From positions 62,001 to 126,000 of the forward strand of contig CADAJP010000006.1 of NCBI GenBank assembly GCA_902788345.1: a stretch of DNA of 64,000 bases, given 5' to 3'. Position 1 is the first letter of the stretch. The number at the start of each line of letters is the position of its first letter. Both the position numbers and the translations under genes were made by a program. The notes beneath the pieces were generated by a model. It was not told the DNA's origin. It saw only the letters and a program-made list of their open reading frames with translations, and searched no databases. Shown here piece after piece: positions 1-8,700 of this stretch. Source of the DNA: an uncultured bacterium. Its GTDB lineage: Bacteria > Cyanobacteriota > Vampirovibrionia > Gastranaerophilales > Gastranaerophilaceae.

Positions 1-15
1 AATGTTACAAATAAA

Positions 16-42
16 AACAGGCGGATTTATTATCCGCCTGTT
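16..42 (-). terminator. Rho-independent terminator after the fli/flhA unit
   Basis: An 11-bp perfect stem (16-26 with 32-42) closes a 5-nt loop. It is A-rich before and T-rich after, so it can act on both strands. On the minus strand it follows the stop of the LysM transglycosylase gene and closes the fliE-to-transglycosylase transcription unit. Confidence 0.85.
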
Positions 43-51
43 TTTTATATT

Positions 52-1089
52 CTAGCTATTTTTTCTTATAATCGGTTCTGCAAAATCAAAATTTTGTCTT
101 CTTAGTGAATCCAGTACATCTTTTCTGTAGTTGTGCATGTAGCGAGGAGAACCGTTGTACCATTGAACTGCTGAACCTATAAGCTGTTTATTTGTAGCTT
201 CGGAAAAGTTATACTTTGAATCCTTGAGGTTGTCTATAACATCAGGAAGTTTTTTACCACTGGATCTTGATATTGCGTTTGCATATTGCATTTTTAAAAG
301 TAATGCTCCGACTTTAATACTTAACTCGTCATCTTTGGCACAAGCTCTTAATAATTCATTATAAGAGCCGTATTTCAATGCAGGTTCTCCTTTTTCATTT
401 TTTATAAGGTTACCCTTTGCATCTTTCTTAAAAAGAATGTCTTCAGTTAATTTAGAGTCTAGTTCATGATATATATCAAATCTGCCTTGTTTCCCCGGGA
501 AAAAGTCTTTTACAGCTATTGTTGTTTGCTGCATTGCACCTTTGCCGTTTACTCCGGTAACATTTTTCTTGAAGGCTGTTTCTCTTGAAATAATAGATGT
601 TAAAATATTTGCTGAAATGTTATATTTATTGGCAACATTATTTATTTTTTCTGTCCAATAAGCAATATCTATATTTTTCAAACCTCTTTTATCTATTTCA
701 GTTCTGATTAAATCTTCTGTTTTTTGTGTATTTGTGTTTGCAACATTTGTTTCAGGCTTTGTTTCAATAACAGGAGCAGCAGGTTTCTTTTTTCCGATAA
801 CTGTGACTTCCTGAAGTTGTGTATTTGATTCTTTTAATTTTTTTATTTGTTCAACTTCTTTTGCATGAGCCGCTTCTCTTGCCGCTTTTTGTCCGGCATC
901 AGGTTTTACTGCTGTTTCATCATGCTCAACTTTCAGCCCTTTTTCTGTAGGGATTATGAGTTTTTCTCCGGCAATAATTTTGTGGATATTTTTAATGTTA
1001 TTGGCTTCCTGTAATGCCTTTACCGTTGTTCCATATTCTTTCGCAATCTTGGTAAGATTGTCACCTTTTTTAATTACATAATCACTCAT
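52..1089 (-). CDS. LysM domain plus lytic-transglycosylase-like protein
   Basis: 345 aa. Residues about 3-48 form a LysM peptidoglycan-binding domain (YVIKKGDNLTKIAKEYG start, IIPT end). A charged linker (50-130) leads to an SLT/goose-lysozyme-like domain: SIISRETAF supplies a candidate catalytic Glu170, followed by GKGAMQQT, resembling the GxMGLMQ box of transglycosylases. There is no signal peptide, so export would need another route, plausibly the flagellar export apparatus, as for rod-associated muramidases such as FlgJ. It is the last gene of the flagellar unit, which supports a role in opening the wall for the basal body. The fold call is good; the flagellar role is inferred from position. 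Confidence 0.75.
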   Translation of the reverse strand: MSDYVIKKGDNLTKIAKEYGTTVKALQEANNIKNIHKIIAGEKLIIPTEKGLKVEHDETAVKPDAGQKAAREAAHAKEVEQIKKLKESNTQLQEVTVIGKKKPAAPVIETKPETNVANTNTQKTEDLIRTEIDKRGLKNIDIAYWTEKINNVANKYNISANILTSIISRETAFKKNVTGVNGKGAMQQTTIAVKDFFPGKQGRFDIYHELDSKLTEDILFKKDAKGNLIKNEKGEPALKYGSYNELLRACAKDDELSIKVGALLLKMQYANAISRSSGKKLPDVIDNLKDSKYNFSEATNKQLIGSAVQWYNGSPRYMHNYRKDVLDSLRRQNFDFAEPIIRKNS

Positions 1090-1177
1090 ACCTATATACC
1101 TGCTTTCTATCGTACACTAATCAAGTATATCGACAGGTTTGGTAAAAACTTTAATGGATTAATACAAAACTTTACAT

Positions 1178-3283
1178 TTACTGAACATAAGCATCGCCGA
1201 TAGTATCAATTGCTTCAACTTTAATATCAGTGATAAGTTCTGAATATGAGATAACAACAATAGTCGGAATGTGACGTTCTAACAATTGATAAAGAGGTAA
1301 TCTGATTCTTGGAGAACACAATACAACAGGCTGACGGCCGCAAGTTTGATGAGCTCTCATTAATGTGGTTGCCGTAGTTTCAATTAATTCTTGTACCTGA
1401 ACAGGATTTAGTAAAAACATGGTGCCAAGTTCTGTTCTCTGGCAGCTGTCATCAAGTATTTTTTCCCATTCAGGTGAAAGTGTCAGGGCATATAGAACCT
1501 TATCCTCCTGAACATTAGATAAGCATATTTGTCTGCCTAAAGCCGCACGCAATCGTTCTGATAAAATATCAGGTTCTTTAGAAAATCTTGCATAATCGCA
1601 TAATCTTTCAAATACAAAGATAATATCCTTTATAGATACTTTTTCTCTTATAAGGTTAACAAAAATCTTACGCAGGTCGCTTGTTGAAATGATTGTCGGA
1701 ACAAGGTCATTAACAAGTGTAGGATCTTGTGAACGTACAAGTTCCATAAGTTTAAGAACATCTGTTTTAGTCATAACATCATCAACATGTTTTCTTACAC
1801 ATTCTTGCAGATGTGTAACAATAACGTCAGTTGCATCAACTGCGGTAACAAGACGAGCTGATTTCGCATCATCAGAATTTATCCAGTATGCCTGTGTTTG
1901 ATATGTAGGGTCTATACCGATAATTGCATCATCAGGAACTTCTTTTTTCATTGAATCCCATTGGTCTGCAATTACCATGTATTTCCCAGGATAAACATAA
2001 CCTGTAGCAACAGTATTACCACGAATTAATATCATATATTCATTAGCATCAAGTGCAGATGAATCCATAATACGAATATTTGGTAAAATATAGCCTAATT
2101 CATCCGTAACTCTCTGACGAAGGGCGGCAATTTTTGCCAAAAGTTGACCTTCCTGATCAGGATCGGCAATTACAAGCAGATTTGATCCAACCTGTAAACT
2201 TAATATATCTACACCCAAACGTTCGTACATTCTGTTAGGGTTAACCAAATCCTGCATGTTCTGTTTGACATTTTCCAATTGTCCCAATTGCGATTGAACA
2301 TCCGCATTGATAAGAACCTGAAAACCTGCAATAAATATTAACAGTGCAAAAATTATAAACGGAAGACTTGGTAAACCTGTCCCTTCCCAGAACCATGTTT
2401 TGCCAGTAAGTCCAAGGAAGAATAAGAAGATTGAAGCAAAGAACAATGCATAAGGTTTGCTTGTAATTTGAGCTGCAACATCACCACCGAGTGAAGAACT
2501 CTTTGCTGATGCACGGGTCATAAATACACCGGCTGCAATTGACATCAATAAAGACGGAACCTGAGAGCAAAGACCGTCACCTATAGTTAATTGTGTGTAT
2601 TTGCTAACAGCGTCAGCTATAGGCATTTGGTCCATTAAACAACCAATAGCCAAGCCTCCGATAATATTGACTAATGTAATGATAATACCTGCAATGGTGT
2701 CCCCTTTTACGAATTTCATCGCACCATCCATAGAACCCATAAGATTTGACTCTCTGGATAAGTCGTCACGGCGTTTTGTAGCTTCTTCCGGAGATATCAA
2801 GCCGGCGTTAAAATCTGCATCAATGGTCATCTGTTTACCGGGCATAGCATCTAGGGCAAAACGTGCTGATACTTCGGCGATACGTTCCGCACCTTTTGTG
2901 ATAACCATAAACTGAACTATTGTGATAATTAAAAAGATTACACCCCCGACAATCATGTTACCGCCCGTAACAAATTCCCCAAAAGCTTGAATTACTTCGC
3001 CTGCTTGACCTTTTGCAAGAATTAATCTTGTAGAACCAATAGAAAGACAAAGTCTGAACATTGTTCCGACAAGAATAATTGACGGGAATGATGATAATTC
3101 AAGAGTTTTTTGGACATACAAGGCAAACATCAAAAGTACAATGCCGAGTGTGATATTCAAACAAATACAAATGTTAATAACCCAGGTAGGAAGTTCAACC
3201 AGCAAAATAACAATAAGAAACAGTACGAATACTGCCATTAAAATTTCACTTATTGGATTTGCTTGTCCCTCCGGTGCTGCCAT
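1178..3283 (-). CDS. flhA: Flagellar export gate protein FlhA
   Basis: 701 aa, full length. The N-terminal half carries the membrane segments (about 15-330) and the FHIPEP-family signature (about residues 128-172: ITKGAERIAEVSARFALDAM, then DADFNAGLI with EEA). The C-terminal half is the cytosolic domain that docks export chaperones and substrates in this family. FlhA forms the nonameric gate of flagellar and injectisome type III export. Its ATG overlaps the fliH stop by one base (TAATG), suggesting translational coupling. Genetic context (fliE, fliF, fliH) favours the flagellar rather than the SctV branch. Confidence 0.95.
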   Translation of the reverse strand: MAAPEGQANPISEILMAVFVLFLIVILLVELPTWVINICICLNITLGIVLLMFALYVQKTLELSSFPSIILVGTMFRLCLSIGSTRLILAKGQAGEVIQAFGEFVTGGNMIVGGVIFLIITIVQFMVITKGAERIAEVSARFALDAMPGKQMTIDADFNAGLISPEEATKRRDDLSRESNLMGSMDGAMKFVKGDTIAGIIITLVNIIGGLAIGCLMDQMPIADAVSKYTQLTIGDGLCSQVPSLLMSIAAGVFMTRASAKSSSLGGDVAAQITSKPYALFFASIFLFFLGLTGKTWFWEGTGLPSLPFIIFALLIFIAGFQVLINADVQSQLGQLENVKQNMQDLVNPNRMYERLGVDILSLQVGSNLLVIADPDQEGQLLAKIAALRQRVTDELGYILPNIRIMDSSALDANEYMILIRGNTVATGYVYPGKYMVIADQWDSMKKEVPDDAIIGIDPTYQTQAYWINSDDAKSARLVTAVDATDVIVTHLQECVRKHVDDVMTKTDVLKLMELVRSQDPTLVNDLVPTIISTSDLRKIFVNLIREKVSIKDIIFVFERLCDYARFSKEPDILSERLRAALGRQICLSNVQEDKVLYALTLSPEWEKILDDSCQRTELGTMFLLNPVQVQELIETTATTLMRAHQTCGRQPVVLCSPRIRLPLYQLLERHIPTIVVISYSELITDIKVEAIDTIGDAYVQ

Positions 3284-3972
3284 TATATTTCCTTCAATGC
3301 TTCACTTATTATTTCCGTCTGAGTTTCTATGGTGGCATCAATAACACCGTTTGTGGTTGTAACAAGACAACCGCCTTCCATAATATTTTCATCCGGAATT
3401 ACCACTACTTTAGCTTCTAACCCTGCAAGAGCAACTTCTTCCGGAACCTTTTGCTGTAATAGTGCAACCTGTGCCGGATTTACTTTAAGCATAATTTTTG
3501 TTTCCTCTTTTGATAATCCTTTCAAAATTGTTTTAATATTTTCAAGGATTACTTCAGGATTTTCAGATATTTCTTTTTTAATAATTTTTTTTGCAATATC
3601 AAGGCTGATATCCAGTATGTCCGGTGCAATAGCATTATATACTTCCTGCTTTGCGCCATAAAATGTATTAAGACTGTCTTTTAGCAATTCAATGTCAGCC
3701 TGAGCCATTTCCAATCCGGCTTGATAGCCTTCTTTTGATGCGGCTTCTCTTATTGAATTTGCTTCCTCTCTTGCTCTGGATATTAAATTTCGGTCGTCAA
3801 TACGGCGAAATCCTCTGCGGCGGTCACCCCTGCGGCGTTCATTTCGCTGTTTGAAATCGATATTATCAAGGTCGAATAAATTAATCTCCTCTTCTTTTTG
3901 ATTGTTTTCCTGTTCGTCAAGAACAGGATTATCCGCCCCTTGATTTTGATGTCTGTTCTTCTTAATTATCAT
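3283..3972 (-). CDS. fliH: FliH-type regulator of the export ATPase
   Basis: 229 aa. It has a charged, low-complexity N-terminus (poly-Glu and an Arg-rich patch near 45-58), a long helical middle and a FliH/HrpE-like C-terminal region (about 95-225: ILDISLDIAKKIIKKE, then KVNPAQVALL and GGCLVTT, typical of the family). FliH dimers hold the export ATPase FliI and its stator. It lies between the FliG-position gene (12-nt gap) and flhA (1-base overlap). FliI itself is not in this window, so its partner must be encoded elsewhere. Confidence 0.85.
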   Translation of the reverse strand: MIIKKNRHQNQGADNPVLDEQENNQKEEEINLFDLDNIDFKQRNERRRGDRRRGFRRIDDRNLISRAREEANSIREAASKEGYQAGLEMAQADIELLKDSLNTFYGAKQEVYNAIAPDILDISLDIAKKIIKKEISENPEVILENIKTILKGLSKEETKIMLKVNPAQVALLQQKVPEEVALAGLEAKVVVIPDENIMEGGCLVTTTNGVIDATIETQTEIISEALKEI

Positions 3973-3984
3973 GATACACTATCA

Positions 3985-5037
3985 TTATACACTACTAATT
4001 AAGTGTGTGGCAACAATACTTGCAACTTTCGGGGGTATTTTTTCATAGTATTTATCTTCAAGAGCGGTAAAGACCAGTCTTTTTACACCAAGACGCTCTT
4101 TTATAAGCATTGTTTCCAATTCTTTTTCAGAATATTGAGATGCAAAATTTTTAATTTTCTTAACAACTTTTAATGGAATAAGATCCGTGCTTTTAGGAAG
4201 ATTCATTTTAATTTCCTGCAAGCATTTCATTGCATTTTCAACCCCGATTCTTTGAGATAAATCAGGGAGTTTCATGTATTTTATAACATCCTGAGCATCG
4301 TTGTCTTCAAATTTATCAAGATATACTTGAACTCTGTCTTGGTTCATTCGCTTAAACAGCATCGCAACAGTTGCAAGTTTTAGTGCTTTTGGCGGAATTT
4401 CATCCTCTTTTTCAAGTGCAGGCACTCCGGCATTTACAGGTTGAGGTAAATCAGACGGAGCATCAGCTTGCCCCTGCGGCATTTGATCAGGATTTTGTGC
4501 TTGTGCTTCAGCTTGTGCCTGAGCCTGAGCTTGTTGCTGCTGCATTTCCTGTGCCATTTTATTCATATTTGATTGCGATGCGGCAAATTCCATCAGGCTT
4601 TCATCTATAACACCCTTGTCTTTTAATTCTGTTATTGCATCAACATAGGCTTTATTGACGTGATGTTCTATAATTTCGATTATTTGATCGTTTGGAATCC
4701 CTTGTGAAAAAGTTTGTTTTGCAACTTCAAAAATGGTGTATGCAATTCTTTGCATTATAGAATCCCAGTGTCGTCTTGGAATTCCTGAACGGATTACGTC
4801 AACTGATTTATGAAAAGACCATTCCGCAATAATTTGGGTGATGTATGTTGATGTTTCAACATCAAAATTGAGGTTTTTATCTTCGGCAAGTGCTTTACCT
4901 GCCATCATTGAGAAGTTGCCAAGAGTGTTTATAACATACTCTTTTTGATCCGGACTGAACTCCGCAGGTACAAGATCTTGTGCTTGTGCCGCTAAATTTT
5001 GGGCAAATTCTTCGTATTTAAAACCTTTTGCTGCCAT
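3985..5037 (-). CDS. FliG-position protein with a novel N-terminal domain
   Basis: 350 aa, at the locus where fliG normally sits (fliF-X-fliH). Residues 1-165 do not look like FliG. They contain the block AEWSFHK...RSGIP...W...MQ.I.YT..EV, which recurs in the membrane protein at 16648-17328 (about 45 identical residues over about 100 by hand alignment). A Gln/Ala-rich linker (about 165-205) joins a helical C-terminal region (about 210-350: ATVAMLFKRMNQD, DLIPLKVVKKI, then a Glu/Lys-rich end) that could be a diverged FliG middle/C-terminal domain. Its ATG overlaps the fliF stop (TAATG). I call it FliG-like by position only; an HMM comparison would decide. Confidence 0.6.
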   Translation of the reverse strand: MAAKGFKYEEFAQNLAAQAQDLVPAEFSPDQKEYVINTLGNFSMMAGKALAEDKNLNFDVETSTYITQIIAEWSFHKSVDVIRSGIPRRHWDSIMQRIAYTIFEVAKQTFSQGIPNDQIIEIIEHHVNKAYVDAITELKDKGVIDESLMEFAASQSNMNKMAQEMQQQQAQAQAQAEAQAQNPDQMPQGQADAPSDLPQPVNAGVPALEKEDEIPPKALKLATVAMLFKRMNQDRVQVYLDKFEDNDAQDVIKYMKLPDLSQRIGVENAMKCLQEIKMNLPKSTDLIPLKVVKKIKNFASQYSEKELETMLIKERLGVKRLVFTALEDKYYEKIPPKVASIVATHLISSV

Positions 5038-6761
5038 TATTGTTCTTGTCCTTCCCCGCCGTTAGCACCTGCACCTGCTTTTCCGCCTTCTTCTATCCAG
5101 CTTTTTATTCTGTCAGCCGCATCTTCACTAAGTTCATTAGAAATTGCCTCAAGTGAATCATCAAGCAGGCTTTCGTCAAAGTGGTATCCGGGTCCGCTTT
5201 GCGGTAATGCGCCTTGAGTTTGTCGTGCATTTATTAAGTCTTGTGCAAGTTCTGACTGTCTTTGTGTTAACTGGCTTGCACGATTGTTAATATCGTTAAG
5301 TTGTTGTTCCTGCATAAGTGCTTTTTGTCTTAGAGCTTCAACTTCAATTTCATTTTCATCTTTAAGTTGTTTAACTTTATTAGATACTGCTTTAAATGTC
5401 ATAATGATACCGATTGCAGTAATTAAGAGTGCAAGCCACCATGGATTTCCGGAATCGTCAACTTTTGGCAGGTTTTGATTTTTGTCCGGAGATAAATAAG
5501 GATCGTTTGCACTTGAAAATGCAATTGATACATTTGCGGCTGAAACTTTTGGACTTGCTGCACGCGCGATAAGGTCTTTCATTTCTTCTATTGTTGTATC
5601 GCTTGGAATACTGTTTCTGTCCAAGGTTACTGCGATTGAAATTTCTTCCATTACACCAGGTTTTATGTATTCATTTGTTTGGGTTTTTGTTACTCCATAT
5701 TGGGTTTCTGTTGCCTGTCTTGAATAATTTCTGTCCTGTGTTGAATCTGTTCCGCCTGTTGGCAATCCGTTCGGAAGATATGTACTTACTGCATTAACAG
5801 CTTTGCTTTGGTCTTGTGTTTTATCTCCCAGACCTTCAGAAAAGGATTGTTCGGATACTGCAGTTTTTCTTGCGGGATCGTAATCAATTGTAAATCTTTC
5901 AACAGGAGCCTGACGCAAAAATGTACTTACTGTTGCAACATAGTTTCCCGGTCCGACAAGTCTGTCTAACTGTTTTGAAACTTTTTGCTGCATATATTTG
6001 TCGTTTTCTTCAAGTTTTTGTATCATTTCGTCTTCGGCATCCATAACGCTGTGATAAACATTACCGTTTGTATCGGTGATGGCTATGTTTTCAGCATCTA
6101 ATCCGGAGATACTGCCTAAAAGTAAATTGCTGATTGCTTTAACTTTAGATTGATCAAGTTTTTCTCCAATCGGCATAACCAGTTGAACAGTTGCAGTTTG
6201 TGGTTTCTGCTCGTCAAACATTGAACTTGTTTCAGGAATAGAAATGAATACTGTTGCATTCTGAATTGGCGGAATTTGTTTTATTAAACGTGCCAATTCG
6301 CCGTTCATTGCTCTTGCAAGTCTTATTCTTTTATCTTCTTTTGTGGAAGTAAAATCACCTTTATCAAATATTTCAAGTCCCACGTTCTGATCAACAAGTC
6401 CTGACTGGACAATTGCTATAATAGCTTTATCTCTGTCAGTGATTGTGCATTTATTTGTCAGTGTAGAACAATTTTTCTTATTAAGTACCAGTTTTGACTT
6501 TGTACCATCTAACTGACGTTCGGCGGTTATGCCCTGTTTTGCAAGCATTGCCTGAATTTCTAATGCTTTACCAATATTGTCTGTTGTTAAAAGTTCAACA
6601 TTAGAAGGCAGTGGTTCATTCCCTACGACTTTTCCGTTTTCCCCTTTGCCGCCACTCGCTGCAATAATTATTGCCATAAGTATTACGGCAAATATTAATG
6701 CCGCACCGCCAATAATTCCATAAAATAGAGGTTTATTCTCTGTAATCTTACTAAAATCCAT
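5037..6761 (-). CDS. fliF: Flagellar MS-ring protein FliF
   Basis: 574 aa. TM1 is at about residues 13-34 and TM2 at about 447-467 (NPWWLALLITAIGIIMTFKAV region). Between them lie the YscJ/FliF ring-building modules (LTTDNIGKALEIQAMLAKQG; LARAMNGELARLI; IPETSSMFD) and the FliF-specific domain. The acidic C-terminal tail is where FliF normally binds FliG; here the next gene encodes an atypical FliG-position protein, so this interface may differ. FliF forms the inner-membrane ring that houses the export gate. The start is preceded by a GAGA-type purine stretch, and the gene lies 59 nt after fliE. Confidence 0.93.
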   Translation of the reverse strand: MDFSKITENKPLFYGIIGGAALIFAVILMAIIIAASGGKGENGKVVGNEPLPSNVELLTTDNIGKALEIQAMLAKQGITAERQLDGTKSKLVLNKKNCSTLTNKCTITDRDKAIIAIVQSGLVDQNVGLEIFDKGDFTSTKEDKRIRLARAMNGELARLIKQIPPIQNATVFISIPETSSMFDEQKPQTATVQLVMPIGEKLDQSKVKAISNLLLGSISGLDAENIAITDTNGNVYHSVMDAEDEMIQKLEENDKYMQQKVSKQLDRLVGPGNYVATVSTFLRQAPVERFTIDYDPARKTAVSEQSFSEGLGDKTQDQSKAVNAVSTYLPNGLPTGGTDSTQDRNYSRQATETQYGVTKTQTNEYIKPGVMEEISIAVTLDRNSIPSDTTIEEMKDLIARAASPKVSAANVSIAFSSANDPYLSPDKNQNLPKVDDSGNPWWLALLITAIGIIMTFKAVSNKVKQLKDENEIEVEALRQKALMQEQQLNDINNRASQLTQRQSELAQDLINARQTQGALPQSGPGYHFDESLLDDSLEAISNELSEDAADRIKSWIEEGGKAGAGANGGEGQEQ

Positions 6762-6820
6762 CTCTCGTCCCGCTGTCTGATTTATTTTTACACTACTTTT
6801 TTAGTTAATTAATAAATTAA

Positions 6821-7162
6821 CTATATATTGATCTGCATAACTCTGTCGTATGCGTTGATTACTTTCCCTGTTAATTGAGTGGCAATATTTACGCTTATTT
6901 CCGTTTTTGACATTGCAACCATAACATCGTGAATGTCAACATTTTTGTTTCCCTGCATAACGTCTTTTAACAAATCATCCGGAGCATTTAAGTCCTGATT
7001 AAAATGTTCTACAAGTCCCGAAAACACCTGTTTGAAATCCTGTGTTTCGTTTGTTTCTACGGGAGCCAAACGTGCACTTGGCATATCAAATCCTGATGTG
7101 AACTTTGTATGCTGAATTCTGCCTGCCAAGTCATATTTTGGTATGTAACTGTGTAAATACAT
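6821..7162 (-). CDS. fliE: Flagellar hook-basal body protein FliE
   Basis: 113 aa, near the usual family length. The conserved C-terminal part (about 73-113: NVDIHDVMVAMSKTEISVN, then IATQLTGKVINAYDRVMQINI) matches the FliE pattern D-HDVM-AM-KAE-S-N-A-----K---AY-E-M. FliE links the MS ring to the proximal rod and is an early export substrate. It is first in the unit, 59 nt before fliF, with a ribosome-binding site (AAAGG) and a candidate sigma-70 promoter upstream. Confidence 0.9.
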   Translation of the reverse strand: MYLHSYIPKYDLAGRIQHTKFTSGFDMPSARLAPVETNETQDFKQVFSGLVEHFNQDLNAPDDLLKDVMQGNKNVDIHDVMVAMSKTEISVNIATQLTGKVINAYDRVMQINI

Positions 7163-7183
7163 AAAATACTACCTTTCTTTCTT

Positions 7184-7213
7184 ATAATACTGCATTTTTT
7201 GGTTTTTTATCAA
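7184..7213 (-). promoter_or_regulatory. Candidate sigma-70 promoter of fliE unit
   Basis: On the minus strand, TTGATA (7208-7213) and TATTAT (7184-7189) are separated by 18 nt, about 22 nt before the fliE ATG. It does not resemble the canonical FliA box, so basal-body expression may be housekeeping. Confidence 0.4.
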
Positions 7214-7373
7214 CTAATACATAAAAAATCAATCATATGGAGGAGAAATTTCATATTTTGCATGTGTTTTTTAATGTTTTTTTTACAAAAATCAATAATT
7301 TTTTGCTCTTTTGGGTGATTAAATTTTTATTTTTGTATCTTATTTTGTCAAAAGTATAAGAAAGGAGTACAAG

Positions 7374-8669
7374 ATGAAATTTAATCCGTTAAAAGAAAAA
7401 GGTATGCCTTTAGAAAAACAAATCAGAACCTGGCACGATATTGCCCATCGAAAATATAATAAAAATGATGTGGATTGTTATTCCAGAACCCGTCAAATTT
7501 TGATGAACGGTATAGAAGTAGAAGCGTGGAATTTTAAACATAACTTCTCTCGTTTGTGCGAACATCAGGATACAATGGAATTTCTTGCTCAGACAAAGCG
7601 TATAGAAGATGCGCAGCAAACTACTATAAACTGGCTTGCACCGTCAGATCAGTCAGTATTGGAAACTACTTTGGGTTATGAACAAGTTGCAGTCGATTTA
7701 ACTGCGTGGATGGCTCAAAATGAACCTGACCCTTATGTAAAAGAAACTTTTGATTTTGGTTTATTGGAGGATTTTGACCATTTATACAGGTATAGTCAAT
7801 GGGCATATATGATTCACGGTATTACGCCGAATGATGTTGTTCAGGGACAGACGGATGTAATTTTAGGGCGTCCGACACAAAATCATCATAACTGTAATAT
7901 TGTGCGTTTGAGAAAACATTACGATAAAAAATCAGCATCTCCGCAGACAAAAGTAAATATTTTGACTCTTGTTTCCGGTGAACAGCAAACCCATAACTAT
8001 TACGGAGAACATGGATTTACTTACGGCAGTGAGTTATTAAGAGAAACTTATGCGGAAATAAAAGATGTTGAAGAAGAACACGTTACAATGTATGAGTCCT
8101 TAATTGATCCGTCTGAATCATTCTATGAAAAATTACTGCTTCACGAATTTACGGAGGTGTGTACTTATCATAACTGTATGATTGATGAAAATGATGAATT
8201 ATTGATGCCGATATGGGAAGAATTTTTGGCAATGGAATTAGATCATTTGCACACAGCCGCGGAATTATTTAAAAAATATGAAAAACGAGATCCGCAAGAA
8301 GTTATAGGAGAGGAAGTTGTTCATCCTTGTCATTTTACTTCCCAAAAGGAATATGTAGCAAAAATCTTAAATGATGAAATTGGTAAAAGACTCGGCTCGG
8401 ATAAGGATTATCAATTTATAAAAGATATTCCTGAAGATTGGGCAAGTTATAAAGTGCAGGAATTGGCGGGTAAAGACGGCTCTCCGTCAGAAGTTACAAT
8501 CCGTGTGATTGCGGAACAAAAAGGCAGAGATCTTGTTTGTGCTTCAGAAGAATTAGAAGCAAACTTACCAAAACTTGCCAAAAAATCACTTCAGAATAAG
8601 GGAATGACAGAAGATACCGTTACTCCTGAAGAATATGAAAAATTTTCTAAAGAGAAATTTGAGTTATAA
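7374..8669 (+). CDS. Ferritin-like di-iron protein (putative)
   Basis: 431 aa with no signal peptide. The middle region has spaced acidic/His motifs of ferritin-like helices: VEEEHVTMYESL, HEFTEVCTYHNCM, WEEFLAMELDHLHTAAELF, i.e. repeated E-x-x-H and E...H pairs that could ligate two metals. The N- and C-terminal thirds are not recognised. A good SD (AAAGGAG) lies 7 nt before ATG. It is transcribed divergently from fliE and converges on flhB. Family knowledge suggests oxidative-stress or iron handling; the specific substrate cannot be read from sequence. Confidence 0.5.
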   Translation: MKFNPLKEKGMPLEKQIRTWHDIAHRKYNKNDVDCYSRTRQILMNGIEVEAWNFKHNFSRLCEHQDTMEFLAQTKRIEDAQQTTINWLAPSDQSVLETTLGYEQVAVDLTAWMAQNEPDPYVKETFDFGLLEDFDHLYRYSQWAYMIHGITPNDVVQGQTDVILGRPTQNHHNCNIVRLRKHYDKKSASPQTKVNILTLVSGEQQTHNYYGEHGFTYGSELLRETYAEIKDVEEEHVTMYESLIDPSESFYEKLLLHEFTEVCTYHNCMIDENDELLMPIWEEFLAMELDHLHTAAELFKKYEKRDPQEVIGEEVVHPCHFTSQKEYVAKILNDEIGKRLGSDKDYQFIKDIPEDWASYKVQELAGKDGSPSEVTIRVIAEQKGRDLVCASEELEANLPKLAKKSLQNKGMTEDTVTPEEYEKFSKEKFEL

Positions 8670-8671
8670 TT

Positions 8672-8700
8672 TAAAAGACCTTCTTTATGAAGGTCTTTTA
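8672..8700. terminator. Bidirectional terminator overlapping the flhB 3' end
   Basis: A 12-bp stem (8672-8683 with 8689-8700) encloses a 5-nt loop flanked by A and T runs. It serves the ferritin-like gene on plus. On minus the flhB stop codon (8685-8687) lies inside the loop, so the last flhB codons form one stem arm. Confidence 0.85.

Noticed and set aside
7184..7213. Canonical sigma-28 (FliA) promoter for the fliE unit
   Set aside because: No TAAA-type -35 with GCCGATAA -10 found between 7163 and 7373.
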